Assembly: GCA_000226015.1 (NCBI GenBank)
Contig: JH153095.1
Location: 383,896-416,060 of the forward strand
Direction: 5' to 3'
Source: Mnemiopsis leidyi
Lineage: Eukaryota > Ctenophora > Tentaculata > Lobata > Bolinopsidae
DNA length: 32,165 nucleotides
The position numbers and the translations under genes are program-made. Every line of letters starts with the position of its first letter. Position 1 is the stretch's first letter. The notes under the pieces are model-generated. The model made no database searches. It had not been told where the DNA came from and was given only the letters and a program-made list of their open reading frames with translations. This document shows positions 8,301-18,800 of the stretch, in pieces.

Positions 8301-11300
8301 TTTTAGTAGTGAGTATCTGTAGTTAGTATAGTAGTTAGTATAATAGTTGTTTTGGTAGTTAGAATAGGTAGTTAGTGCTGTAGTTTGTATAGTAATTAGT
8401 ATAATAGTTAGTATAGTAGTTAGTATAGTAGTTGTTTTGGTAGTTAGAATAGGTAGTTAGTATAGTAGTTTGTATAATAGTTAGTATTATTCAACTTCAG
8501 TTGTATTACTTTGCTAATTTTTCAGTAAAATTAATATAGTAATTACACCGTAGTAATACCACTGGAGTGGTATTACTTTAGTAATACCATTATAGTAATT
8601 ACACTCCAGTGGTATTACTAATTCATATCCCGAAATCGACCTTAAAACGCGATTCAAACCAATTTTTTTCTGCTTAGGACAGTAAGACTGGGCCAAAATT
8701 AACTTCAGATTTCGTTTCAATGTATATCTACCCTTGTGGTAGATACTTTTGCATGACACTTTCAGAGCCGATTACTTTAAATTCAATTTGAATCACATTC
8801 AAGCAAATATTCTGTGAAAATTTCAAGTAAATATCTCAACTTCAAGAATTAGAAGAGGTTAACAAAAGCCAAATCATGCTTCTTTACTGGCTAAATTTTT
8901 GCCAAAATCGCACAGCTTGTTGTCAAAAGAATAGTTTTATGGAGTAACTGCAGAAATTTGAGCAGGATATCTCGAGATATGACCTTAATTATACTACGTC
9001 GGCGAATTATGTTACTATTTTCAGCATCGACAAGCACACATAATTACGTCATCAAAATACGGCCCTCAAACCGAACGGATACTGAAATCAAAAACCTGAT
9101 AACTTGAACTTAGGTCTGTCTGGCGACACATTAACAGGCGACCCTCAGGGCTCCTTCCCTGTAATTGGTGGGGAGATGACACGTGACAGTAGACATGGTT
9201 ACCTATTGGTTGCGGGGCTCAAGGCTCTCACTATATTCGGGCCGGGTTAAGTAAACCATCCACTTTATCGTTTGCAAATCATCAATAAGATAGGGGGCTC
9301 TAAAATTTTTTATAAATTTTAGGATGACCGTTTGGATGAATGAACAATTGGGCAAAACAGTGCCTTATGTGGACTAAACTAGTAAAATGCTTTATTTACT
9401 TTTACTTTTCCTCTTTAAATTCTTGAGAGCTTGAGATATTTACTTGAAATTTTTCATTTTACCCCAGCTGTGATTTACAACGCAGTTGAATAATACAGTA
9501 ATACCACTATTGGTATTGCAATTACCATACGTAATGCCACTCGCAAGCTCGTGAAATTACTTCAATAAATCCACTCGCAAGCTCGTGAATTTATTGCATG
9601 AATACCACTCGCAAGCTCGTGGTATTAATATGGTAATTGCACTACCAATAGTGGTATTACCGTATATAATAGTTGTTTTAATAGATAGTATAGTAGTCAG
9701 TATAATAGTTAGTACACTAATATTTAGTTGTGACCCACCATCATCCTGTTCGTCGTGAATATCGTCGTGATCCACCTCGCCCTTGTCTTGGAACAGCAAA
9801 GTAGGGTAGACAACCCACCTTGTCACTCTGCAGTCGCTCAGTGAGTAGTCTCGTCCGATACGAATGTAGCCGTTTTCACCCCATCTGACTCCCCAGCTGA
9901 AAGATTAGGTTGTTAGCCCTGAGAAATGACTCAATAAATCTTTAACTTTGGGCTAAATCTGATTTAATATTGATATCTTTAATCAGCAAATTGGCACACA
10001 CCTGTTCTTGAGAGTCCAAGCTTTAGGGGTGTATCCGGTGATGATCATGGCATGGTTTACAGGAGCGTCCTCGCTGCTCCCCGGACAGCCGGTGAAGACG
10101 CCGCTCCTGTACGCGAACATTGTGGAGGCGTGCACCGCCACTGACAGCACTCGTTCGGCTGCCGCTGTTTGAACTTCGGAGTCCTTGTTGGAGAGGACCC
10201 ACTTGTAGCCCTTGATCTTAGCGTTCTTTATACCGTTCTCCGGGAGGTTGTTTTTGTCGCAGGTACCGTCTGAAAGTTCAACGTTGTCTATAGATGTCGA
10301 ACACAGAAACGGCGAAGTCAAACAGTCAATGTTTCATCTGTAAGGCCCAATAACACGGGGTGAATCTACATCACTACACTACATCCATACAGACAACATG
10401 AAGATACGTCGGGTAGAGCTGCGTGTTTCACATTCCAAATCTCACAAAGAGTACAGCCGGCTGGAGCAGGAAGTAAACCAAGGTACTCACTACTTCGACT
10501 CACCTGTTCCCGTGTAACTGTAGTCGTTGTACGTCGCTAGTCGCTTCTTGTACTTGGCATATATAAAGGCATTGCGTTGAGTGCCGCCTTCACACCCATC
10601 GCTCGAACTGCCGTCCTTGTACCAACAGTCAACCAGCTCCTGAGGGGAATGTTTCATCAGCCTCTATAGTGAAAAGTAACCCTACTTGCTTCCTTCATGA
10701 GATATAAGCTCATTGGTCTATGTTGTCACTGGAAAGATGTTGTTGGTATTTGGAATGTCTAGTATTTGATGGATTGTTGTCTAGTTTACCTGCTCTGAGA
10801 AAGACTTTAAGTATCCAGTAGCTTGTTTATATGCACCCTCAAGTGCGCCTACCTGCGAAATTTAATGGTTAATGTTTCTGAAAATGAGATATATTTATAT
10901 TATTATAATGGTTAAAAACTGATATTAGAAGGTCTATACCTAAAAAGCAGTCCCTAGATTGGGCAATATGAATTGCACTATGCCTGCATTGTTTTCGGCG
11001 TTAAGGTGGTTACAATATCATTATAGGGCACAGCCCGACATTTAAAAAAGCGTTAGAAGAACCAATATCTTGATTAAATCTCTGGTCGTCGTACCCTTCT
11101 ATGCTATTATGTTCAAGTTCAACGTAAATGCGTGCATTATTGAGATGTATCCCTGACTTTGTTTGCAGTCATCCTTAGAGACCGCAGTCATTCGATGACA
11201 AAAGACTTCCGTAGTAGCTCGACAAGCTACTAGGACTTCAGGCGGGGTTCTATACTAGCGGCATCTTGCAAAATCTACTCCTGGCTTTCAACTTAAGTAT

Positions 11301-14300
11301 AAGCACATTGTGTCCTGGTTACGGATCTTTTGTTTGAGAAATTAAGTTTTTCACCACGGCCTATCTACGACAATACCAAGAAATCAATCAGCTCAAGCGG
11401 CAAAACAGTATAATGGCGTCATCTTGTATATACCTGAGTTCGTACTATCCTATTTCTGCTTACGAGGGCGAGTTGGTCGCGACAAGCCGCTCAAGTTTCG
11501 AAATTCAAATACAGGGCGGATTTAAAACAGCTTCTAATTTATATAACCTCAGATCGTCCGTTTATCTTATAAAGTTGACGTGATAGGGTCACAACATCAT
11601 TGATTACTCACGCTAATTANNNNNNNNNNNNNNAAACTCAGATCGCCGTTTATCTCATAAAGTTGACGCGAGAGTCACAACAACATTGATTACTCACGCT
11701 AATTAGGAGTTTATGAATGATGTAAGTTGCATTTTATGCGGGGAACTTGCAGTTAGCTAACTTCATTTGAATTGACTCCCTTTTTAAGGGATATCTCTGT
11801 TTGCACATGACCTGTGCCATTGATTTGTAATTCCGAGTGACTAATTTCAAATAACGGCCATAATCTCTGTGTTTGTTTGTGCATTCTATTAACTTATACT
11901 TTCCGGTCATGATCAGGTTTGCATTTTAACCGGTCCACAGTTTTATAGTTAAAACGCTGGTCCTATATATTCCTCCCTATTCTACGTTAAGTGATGTTAT
12001 GTTTATATCCAAGGTTGTGCTTGCTTATGTAATTGCTAGTCTAACTCTAATGCCTGTGGTTTGGGGGTGTATTGTAGTGCAAAAGCTTAAAAGGGATCAC
12101 TTGAGCTTGTACATTGTTTTGCAGCGAGACGTTACGTTCTCTAGGGATAGGTTTACAGTACTAGAATTAATATTAGAGATCTTTAAAACGTCAAATATTG
12201 AGTTTATTTGCTACATTTATTCATTCCGTTTTAGCTACTTGATACCTAAAATATCATCAGTATTTGTAAACATTGTTATTGTTATTGATACATAAATCCA
12301 ATACTTACGTAATACTTATAATACTGAATATCAAAGCTTACCCCGGAGAAGGCCCAACACGAGCCACATCTCTGTTGATTCTTGACGGGTGTTACGAGAC
12401 CGTTCGCTCGGTGATCCACCTGCAGATAATTCCTCATTAATCATGTATAATTTGTCTGTGGCCCTGATTTAGCTGGGCTCGCCAGGGAACGCAGATTATG
12501 CTCATATTTGCATTTCCGGTGATTATTGACATTGTCTCCCCACTCATACCTTGTACCTCACTTTGCCTAGTGCTTCACTTTAAGGAGCTTGTGGGGTGTT
12601 GGACGTACTTAAGACAAAACAATAGAAATACAGGCACCTGTATCACGGTAGTACGTGACATCAATACATGCAAGTCTCCTTGTCATTTCAACAACCACAA
12701 CAAACACACATGTCAAACAAACACACATGCCTGTTTAGACATATTTCCGTACCTCTTGGGGTTCTGTTGATCTCTTTCTGATGACGGCGTAATCGTCATC
12801 TGACAGTTCTGATACAATCTCTGTAAAGTTTGCCAGTCCCAGGTATTTGCTTTTCTCTTCCTCGTTCTGAGAAGATATTATACGGTAGAAGTATGACGTC
12901 AGCAGTATCTGGCTTCCTGGGGCCGATTACAGAGCGATACGAGATACGGCCACTGATTTTATATAGTTATTGTTGGCGGACCTAATTATGGGCTGCTACG
13001 TACTGACTAGTCTGCTGGTCACCATAGGAACAGGAGTGGTAACCGTAAAATGAAGATGAATTGAGATGAACTGACATCATGATTAATTCTTGGGGCATGA
13101 TGTCAGATTTTGGAGATATCTTCCTAATTTAGTCATTCGCCGGATTGCCAAGGTAATTTGTTTTCTCCGTGGTTTAACTTAATGACGCCGAGAACTTTTT
13201 CCTGTTGAAAGGTGGTCTACTAACGTTAATTAGATACTTAGCCCCGCTTTAGGAGCTGTTCAGAGACAGCTGGTAGACAGCCAGGCACTGTGTTTATGGA
13301 AAAGTACATCATGTACGTCCCTGGTTCCGGGATAACAGGCCCTCCTTGATAAAATGTGGGTGCTAGGTAGAGAGTAGGTGCGAATATAGCATTAATATAC
13401 AATGAATACAACGTGTGTATTTAGGTTTAGTTCAAGTTGTATAGTTGTATAGTTGTATAACTAATACACGGATAATCCCCACAAGAAAACACTGCCCAAT
13501 TTTCTTGCTCAGAGGGATAAAAATCTAATGATAACAGAATGATCCCGGGAAGATAGTTCACACTTCCTACCCAGCTCAGTACCCATTACCATGGTATGTT
13601 TCATGGTAAAACCGCTCAGAAAGTTCATTATTCAACCCATTGAGGTATTGACAATTGTTGAGATATGTAAAGCATTTCCTTCCACTTCGCTATGAGCGAC
13701 TGTTTGCTCACAATGGAGCTCCCATATCTTATTGTGCTACACGTATATGTTCCAATAGGCATTTGCTCTTGTAGTGTACTTTCTACATAGACATTATATA
13801 CTTTAAGACAGAGCCATTACTTATAGTTGTATAATTCGCATTGCTTCAAAATGTTAATTTCTGAATCGTACGCATGCTTATGCAAGCTTAATTATGGGCC
13901 GGCCGGGCGTTTGAATTGTTGACTTTCAACGAATAAGGAGTTGCAAATGTTCGTGTCCTTTTCGACTTGTCAATCTGCCTTGTTAATAAATTGATACGTT
14001 GACAGGGAGGAACTTTAGCAAGTATTTTACGAGATATAAGGTATGTTTTTGCCTTGACGAATAGTAAAATTTAATTCAAACTTACACCTTTTTCATCAAT
14101 TTCTTTTATATTAATGTCTGCCAATTTATAGTCAACAGAAGAACCAAAAACAGTAGCTATGATGATTTCCCATGATCTCAGTTTCATTCACGCGCCAGGC
14201 TAATATTTAGCAAAGTTCCGCCCATCAGTAAAGGCTGACGTGAAATTGTCCACACCTGACCTGCTGCTGACGTTTCGGCAAGCCTCGGTTCGTCACGATG

Positions 14301-17300
14301 GATAAGGCATCATCAATCTCGCTGTGCACCAGTTTAGCAGCCAGCAAGGTGTGCCGTTAATTCATCACGTGACAAATCTACCCGTGTCGGAATGCAATGT
14401 GCATGTAACCTTCCAAAATTTGTTATGTAATGAGATTAAAATGGCTTGAACTTCACTATCCCCCGCTGAACAGTGTTTCGGAAAAGTTTCAGATTGACAA
14501 AATTTCTATAAAAAGCCCGCTGCGATAAAAACTTGGTGTCTTTACTAATCATGATATTCGATAATGTCAATGCTGACGAGAAAAAACACAACAACTTGAT
14601 TTTTGAAAGTTTCCAAATTCAATTCTTTTTACTGAGCATCAAAATGAACGTTTATTTTTAGACAGACTGCATTGCTTGCCTTAGAAGAAAGTAAGATTAG
14701 CCCGAGAGAAAGTTAATAAGTAGAGTTTTTCAGTTAACATTAACATTAACAAGTCATAACTAATGCCTTTCATTGCTTTATAGATTAACTGCCAAAATGT
14801 CGAAAGCGTTCCTAGTACATAAAATGTTTAATCCTCCTACGATGATATAGACCAATAGGACAGTGGCATTCCAGTAAATTTTCGACAAACGAAATCAACG
14901 GCCCTGTGAACGTTAAAGATTGAAACTTGAGAGGGAAATGGTTAGAAATTAGACGGGATAGGCTTCACGGTAGACTGAATATCAGTAAGGCATCTGTCTT
15001 AACGTAATTTCTTAATTAAATCTGGATATGCAAATGGCTTACGGCATAATAATTTGACAAAAAATTTAATGAATAGAAGAAGAATATTGGGCTACTGATT
15101 TCACTACGGTGTTTAGTGCCTACAAGGGTTTATTTAATGTACAATACAGCTAAGATCAGAAACACCTAGAAAGCCATGATCATTGCCAGATATTCAAACT
15201 ACTGACATTTTTGAAGAATTGTCTAACGTCCATTGTTTACAGACGATAAATCAATTTTTCTCGCATTTGTATACAGATTGCTGATCAGTATGAAATAACA
15301 GCCGTGAAGTGATATTCTTAGAAATTAAAATCAAAATTGGTATTTAAGTGTCATGCAGCTTACCAAATCGCTGAACTCGTTTATCTCTAGATAATAGTCT
15401 GGATCTTTTATTTTATTATGTTCCATCACTTCGATGTAATTTTTTCTGAAATTCTTTAACCTCTCTCTGGCTTCTCTGCCCTCGTATGATCGGCCAAACT
15501 CTCTGAAAAATATATTTCGTTGAAGTTTGATGAACAATTTTGGCCTTCAAAGATAGATTTCAAAAAGGCCTATCTCCGAGAAATGTTCTTTTTAAGATTG
15601 GAATTACTAGTTCGGCCAGTACAAATCAATAAAATTCAATTCAAGTGCGGACATCTAAATTAGCTCATGGGCATCATATTTATCAAGCAACCTATTGTCA
15701 AACTTTTAAGCCGCAGGATTAAATATTCCTACTACATACGAAATGAATTTGCGGTAAGCTTTTTGTTTCTAATTTTCAACATTCAGAAGAACTAAGAAAG
15801 TCGTAAGGCGATTGATTGTTTTGTGCTTCAACATGTGTCAATTTGACTTACGATTCAAACTGTTTAAAAGCGTTCCGTACATCCAAATAACTATCCTTTA
15901 GAATCTGAACAGCTCCGATACTGTTTATCTGACAGAGGACAAACACAACTAACATGGCTGACTAAAAAGTAGCGTGCATTAATTCACGACAAGATACTTC
16001 TCAACTTAAATAGGGCCCATAAGCCTGTACTAGAATGATGTAAGCGTTTAATGTCTACTGCAGGAAATTACGCAAGAGGCTGCGCGCCACACAATTTGTT
16101 CTCAGCCCGCGGAGAGTTCCTCTGCGCTGGCGTTGACAGATGGTGACACTGGCAGTTATAAACACTATACTGACTGGTTCATCTGCATAATAAAATTTAT
16201 GTGCCCCATAATGCGATTGTTTGGTCAAAAAATTAAAACGGCTGGTGGAGTTATGGATTAACTTCGGTTAACGAGCTTTGTTGCTCCTCGTTACATCTAG
16301 GCAATGTCTACTTTGAGTTGGGTAACAATGCCGGAAGATTAGAGTAACATCAGCGGTAATTGGCCTGTCATGTTTGTTTTTTATCTGTCGTTCCTGGCTC
16401 TGTACCATGTCAAAATACTTAGAATTGTCTTGACTCTCAGTCTCCATGACAAATCTGTCATTATTATGCCAGCCACTGGGGTCCCAGTTGTCAGTGATCT
16501 ATCACGAGTCACTAATTTGTGACTTCAGAAGGTATCAGTGCCAAATTCTACTAGTAGACGAGACTGACCATCTTCAAGGGACGATACTGTCCTACATGGG
16601 TCTACTTTACAAGCATCTCAGAAATGATCGAACCACAAAGCTCCCTTGCCTGGTACGAGGCATCCCGCCAGCAGAGAGCCTCCCAAGGCGTAGGTGCAAA
16701 GTCGACGTGCAACTCTACCTAATTAGGGTGCAGTGAACACGCCCCAACAAAGAAATGTATCAGATCAGATCCTACAACACGGTAACAGCTTTACTTCAGT
16801 ATTAGCCTTATAGTATCAGTTTCAGTAGGAGAAGCTAATTCATTAGTCTCAGTACGTAGATAAGATCATCCCTAGAATTGGCAGTTTTGTGATTATCTGA
16901 GAGTTCAGGGCGCAGAGGTCCTCTGTAGGTCAGTCATGCATATCGAAGTGTTCCGGTAGTGCAACTAGAGCCGAGCAGAGGACAAGAGGACAAGTGCAGA
17001 AGTTTTGCAGTTACAGCGACCTAAAAAATAATGATCCAAATAACTATAGAAAATGCTTAACTGAACTCTGACAGGGTTTGCAGTCTACAGCAGCAATACA
17101 GGATTCCAGAAGAATACATAAATACAATGATGATTTGGTTCTAATATGACAATTATCACCAAGGTTATGGGGGAGATGGGTCCCACCAGGGGGGATTGGT
17201 CATCAGGGGTTTGCCGATATACTTATTTAAATCCCTGCAAAGATGGAGAGAGCTTTTGTTTCATTTTATAAGAACAGCCGCTAAAGATCGATCTTTGATC

Positions 17301-18523
17301 AGTACATCTACTGTTAAGATTCTTTCAATGGGAGAGTTTCAACAATGTGGTCCTGATGAAGTTGATTTGACGGCCCAAGGGCGGACTTTTAACAACAATC
17401 TCAAATGTGAGGTTGAGGTGTTGACGAGGGTTAAGAAACGGTTCAGATAATCAATGAAATAAAGCGAAGAAAACCAAAATTTGGGACGATTCTCAGCAGA
17501 AAGCCTAGAGATAATAATAAGTTATACTTCTTAGCTTTTTAGCACGTGATTCTATGTCATTTCATGACAGTAACTCCCTGACAGCCGTTTATGTTATCAC
17601 GTGAGGACACTGACAATTGTTTATCATATTACCAGATGGTAATCGCTCGAGATTCAACGTAACAAAATTATCAAGACGTCGTAAAAAGAAACCACACCTA
17701 GTTTCATTATATCTCAAATCATTCCTAATACAGTTATAACACTCCACGCTATTATACTTTATGGTGTCATTGAAAACTTCGAATAAGACGAACTCTTCAT
17801 ATGAGTTACTAGTGACAGAGAAAAAAGACGACGTCAGAGGTTGTTTTGACAACTTTTCTCTGTCTAAAAACTAAAATATTCGATAGCAAAACCGAAATGA
17901 ATTACTTTCTGAATGGTTAACTTTCTGTTTTTTCCTACTTAATGCATTGTGCAAGAATATGCTTTTTTCACTGGCTTAAAATTTAAGGAGACAAATTTTA
18001 GTAGATAGTCAGTTAATTCATCGCATATCTCCGGCCAGTAATCCAGCTTTTGGGATGAAAGAAAAATTAAACTTAAAATATTATTCCATCGAGCATAGAA
18101 TGTAGTATTTAGTTGATAATATTCTCACGGTCAAATTTGATATCTAAGTTTTAAATTTACTGTTTTACGGTGGACAACAACTCTACAGTGTCTAGGATTG
18201 TATTCGAGCTTCAGATATAAGTAGGCCGAATTCAGCGTCAAACTTGAGACTCAACAGGAATTTGAAACTATTTTATCCTAAGTTTTAACCTTGCAAACAG
18301 CCTCTAACTTACAAGAAAATTCCCAAAAATTGAAACTTACTAACTGAAAATGAGGCACTTAACTGTTCCCAAAATAGGGTTGCCACACGGGGGGTCTATT
18401 TACAAGATCTACTTACGCTTCATACTGTCTGAAAACCGTCCTAACATCTCCGTAAGAGCCGCTCAATTGCTTCACTGCCTCCACCCTTCCCAGCAATAGT
18501 GCAGCAAACAAAACAAACATCAT
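5284..18523 (-). CDS. Cathepsin L-like cysteine protease with C-terminal fucolectin domain, 12 exons
   Basis: Exons in transcription order: 18523-18417, 15502-15364, 12866-12753, 12419-12342, 10852-10790, 10639-10504, 10269-10002, 9896-9739, 7891-7768, 7047-6913, 5683-5499, 5357-5284; total 1581 nt, 526 residues, every join in frame. Residues 1-16 are a signal peptide. Residues about 25-120 are the I29 propeptide with ERFNIN (E46, R50, F54, N57, V61, N65) and an INEFSD segment. The mature C1A domain has Q135, nucleophile C141 (CGSCWAF), GCEGG, H285 (VNHAM) and N301 (KNSWG), so it should be active. An acidic linker leads to an FTP/fucolectin domain (about 355-502, WWAVKL and [10 protein letters not shown]) and a tail with four Cys. 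It likely acts in lysosomes or is secreted. Two other first exons could replace exon 1. Confidence 0.92.
5499..5683 (-). CDS. Protease exon 11: second half of FTP domain
   Basis: Encodes [19 protein letters not shown] and [14 protein letters not shown], the most conserved end of fucolectin/tachylectin-4/pentraxin-1 domains. Donor GTGAGT at 5498, phase 1. Confidence 0.92.
5684..6912 (-). other. Intron 10 of the protease gene
   Basis: About 1.2 kb without a supportable gene. A tRNA B-box-like patch occurs near 6604-6620 on - but has no matching A box or fold. A short GA run lies at about 6319-6331. Confidence 0.6.
6913..7047 (-). CDS. Protease exon 10: middle of FTP domain
   Basis: Encodes [20 protein letters not shown], matching the 'PWW.VDLG..Y.V..V' core of FTP domains, then IDGATVHVG. 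Both junctions are phase 2. Residues K394, Q421 and L428 stand where fucose-binding members have His, Arg and Arg/Lys. Confidence 0.92.
7048..7767 (-). other. Intron 9 of the protease gene
   Basis: About 0.7 kb. An open frame on - (7091-7300) is not needed: exon 9 joins exon 10 directly in frame and completes the domain. Nothing else is recognisable. Confidence 0.6.
7768..7891 (-). CDS. Protease exon 9: start of FTP domain
   Basis: Encodes [20 protein letters not shown] and [20 protein letters not shown], the family's N-terminal 'NIAL..pa.qSSt...asnAvDGn...ny..gSCs'. Enters in phase 1, so the FTP module starts exactly at an intron. Donor GTAAGT. Confidence 0.92.
7966..8495. repeat. Degenerate TAGTTAGTATAGTAG tandem array
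   Basis: About 530 bases are built from variants of TAGTTAGTATAGTAGT, with units of roughly 10-16 bases and larger sub-units containing GTAGTTGTTTTGGTAGT repeated twice (around 8340 and 8430). A short continuation is seen at 9665-9715, beyond the fold-back elements. Confidence 0.85.
8531..8620. repeat. Fold-back element with GTAATACCACT arms
   Basis: TAGTAATACCACTGGAGTG at 8551-8569 is the reverse complement of 8602-8620, and the inner part contains further inverted copies (GGTATTAC/GTAATACC). The arm motif GTAATACCACT also starts and ends the fold-back at 9498-9660, so they belong to one family. Confidence 0.8.
9498..9660. repeat. Compound fold-back element with three hairpin modules
   Basis: The outer arms 9498-9529 and 9629-9660 are reverse complements at 31 of 32 positions. 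Inside lie three hairpins (9531-9560, 9564-9595, 9601-9626), each centred on the identical 16-mer CACTCGCAAGCTCGTG. They are flanked by different but self-complementary arms: GTAAT/ATTAC, AATAAAT/ATTTATT and AATAC/GTATT. It resembles a MITE or fold-back transposon; no transposase is seen. Confidence 0.88.
9739..9896 (-). CDS. Protease exon 8: active-site Asn region and acidic linker
   Basis: The split codon at its start makes the Ser of K-N-S-W-G. It encodes [17 protein letters not shown], the conserved end of C1A proteases, then an acidic linker ([16 protein letters not shown]) leading to the fucolectin domain. Ends in phase 1 at GTGGGT. Confidence 0.92.
10002..10269 (-). CDS. Protease exon 7: catalytic His region
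   Basis: Encodes [20 protein letters not shown] and [10 protein letters not shown] with the catalytic His (about residue 285). Flanked by TTTCAG and GTGTGT, phases 1 and 2. Confidence 0.94.
10504..10639 (-). CDS. Protease exon 6: GCxGG motif
   Basis: Encodes [19 protein letters not shown], continuing the SEQ-ELVDC motif begun in exon 5, and includes the GCxGG signature of papain-family enzymes. Phase 0 in, phase 1 out (GTGAGT). Confidence 0.93.
10790..10852 (-). CDS. Protease exon 5
   Basis: A 63-nt exon encoding [20 protein letters not shown] plus Gln, the helix after the catalytic Cys and the S-x-SEQ motif. Phase 0 on both sides, acceptor TCGCAG, donor GTAAAC. Confidence 0.9.
10853..12341 (-). 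other. Intron 4 of the protease gene, contains assembly gap
   Basis: About 1.5 kb with no recognised gene. A + strand open frame at 11999-12295 starts with a hydrophobic segment but has no family match. Contains the N run and flanking duplicate. Confidence 0.6.
11547..11705. repeat. Direct duplicate flanking a 14-N gap
   Basis: About 73 bases left of the gap (11547-11619) and 72 right of it (11634-11705) are near-identical, both ending in ATTGATTACTCACGCTAATT. They differ by a few substitutions and small indels. Ns occupy 11620-11633. Either a tandem duplication or two haplotypes joined by the assembler. Confidence 0.85.
12342..12419 (-). CDS. Protease exon 4: catalytic Cys
   Basis: Encodes [20 protein letters not shown] with the oxyanion Gln (135) and nucleophile Cys (141). 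The normal mature N-terminal Asp-Trp-Arg is Asp-His-Arg here. Phase 0 on both sides, donor GTAAGC. Confidence 0.95.
12753..12866 (-). CDS. Protease exon 3: end of propeptide
   Basis: Encodes [14 protein letters not shown], which continues the INEFSDL of exon 2 as in the cathepsin 'FADLTNEEF..KYLGL' segment. It ends with [11 protein letters not shown], the probable maturation site. Phase 0 on both sides, acceptor TTCTCAG, donor GTACGG. Confidence 0.85.
12867..15363 (-). other. Intron 2 of the protease gene
   Basis: About 2.5 kb with no recognised gene. It contains an X-box-like match at 13018-13031 and a TCACGTGAC E-box at 14365-14373. Confidence 0.6.
13018..13031 (+). promoter_or_regulatory. 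X-box-like motif
   Basis: GTCACCATAGGAAC fits the degenerate RFX consensus GTHNYYATRRNAAC but is not palindromic and lies deep in an intron. It is a weak candidate. Confidence 0.2.
15364..15502 (-). CDS. Protease exon 2: I29 propeptide core
   Basis: Encodes [18 protein letters not shown] and [10 protein letters not shown], including a full ERFNIN motif with Val for Ile. It enters in phase 2 after TTTTTCAG, which fits all three candidate first exons. Donor GTAAGC. It is the first exon of the common body. Confidence 0.93.
15852..15955 (-). CDS. Alternative first exon A of the protease (signal peptide + propeptide start)
   Basis: ATG at 15955 opens a hydrophobic leader ([15 protein letters not shown]), then [12 protein letters not shown], ending in phase 2 at GTAAGT. 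Only 349 bases separate it from exon 2. It parallels the 18.4-kb exon: leader of similar length, then SY.DVR..F+QFE. A TTTATAA on - at about 16163-16157 could be its TATA box. Confidence 0.8.
15956..18416 (-). other. Region between alternative first exons A and B
   Basis: About 2.5 kb: either an intron or the promoter region of first exon A, depending on the transcript. I found no second copy of exon 2 or of any later protease exon here. Open frames at 16446-16736 and 17589-17852 match nothing I know. Confidence 0.55.
18417..18523 (-). CDS. First exon B of the protease (signal peptide + propeptide start)
   Basis: Starts ATGATG at 18523, encodes leader [16 protein letters not shown] and then [13 protein letters not shown], and ends in phase 2 at GTAAGT. 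An upstream ATG at 18561 opens a 13-codon ORF that ends overlapping the start codon and might lower translation if it is in the mRNA. Confidence 0.85.
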
Positions 18524-18771
18524 CCTCTCTGAACTGCTCTCAGCTTCAATAAACCATTCATCGGTAGCGAGTAAGACCAGCTGACCCGTTCAGTTTATCC
18601 GTCACGAGGTTTTCAAAGAGATAATTTCAGTTTGAAAATTGCCCAGCTCATGGGTCGCAAAAAGAACTATAATTACAGGGACAATGCGTTGAGGCAGTGA
18701 GTATCATGGCTCTGTCTCGGTAAAACGATGGGCGTTGTGGTTTGGTGAGGGATAGGTCGAGTTGCCGCGCA

Positions 18772-18800
18772 GCTATATAGAGAGAAAGAGAGAGAGAGGT
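18772..18800 (-). promoter_or_regulatory. TATA-like box and GA tract upstream of first exon B
   Basis: On -, a CT-rich tract (complement of the GAGAGAAAGAGAGAGAG run on +) is followed by CTATATAG at about 18780-18773, some 250 bases before the start codon. It is a plausible core promoter but unproven. Confidence 0.3.

Larger units (their letters stand above)
7892..9738 (-). other. Intron 8 of the protease gene, repeat-rich
   Basis: This 1.85-kb intron separates the protease half from the fucolectin half. It holds a TTAGTATAG-type tandem array, two related fold-back elements and no gene. Confidence 0.75.

Noticed and set aside
9490..9665. CRISPR array (three 16-nt repeats)
   Set aside because: Eukaryotic intron, only three short repeats with palindromic arms, no spacers of constant length and no cas genes; a fold-back element explains it.
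11999..12295. 98-aa frame on + with a signal-peptide-like start
   Set aside because: Lies inside a protease intron, AT-rich, with no recognisable domain or splice partners; a chance frame is likely.
16446..16736. 96-aa frame on +
   Set aside because: No known motif; flanks show no promoter or poly(A) evidence.
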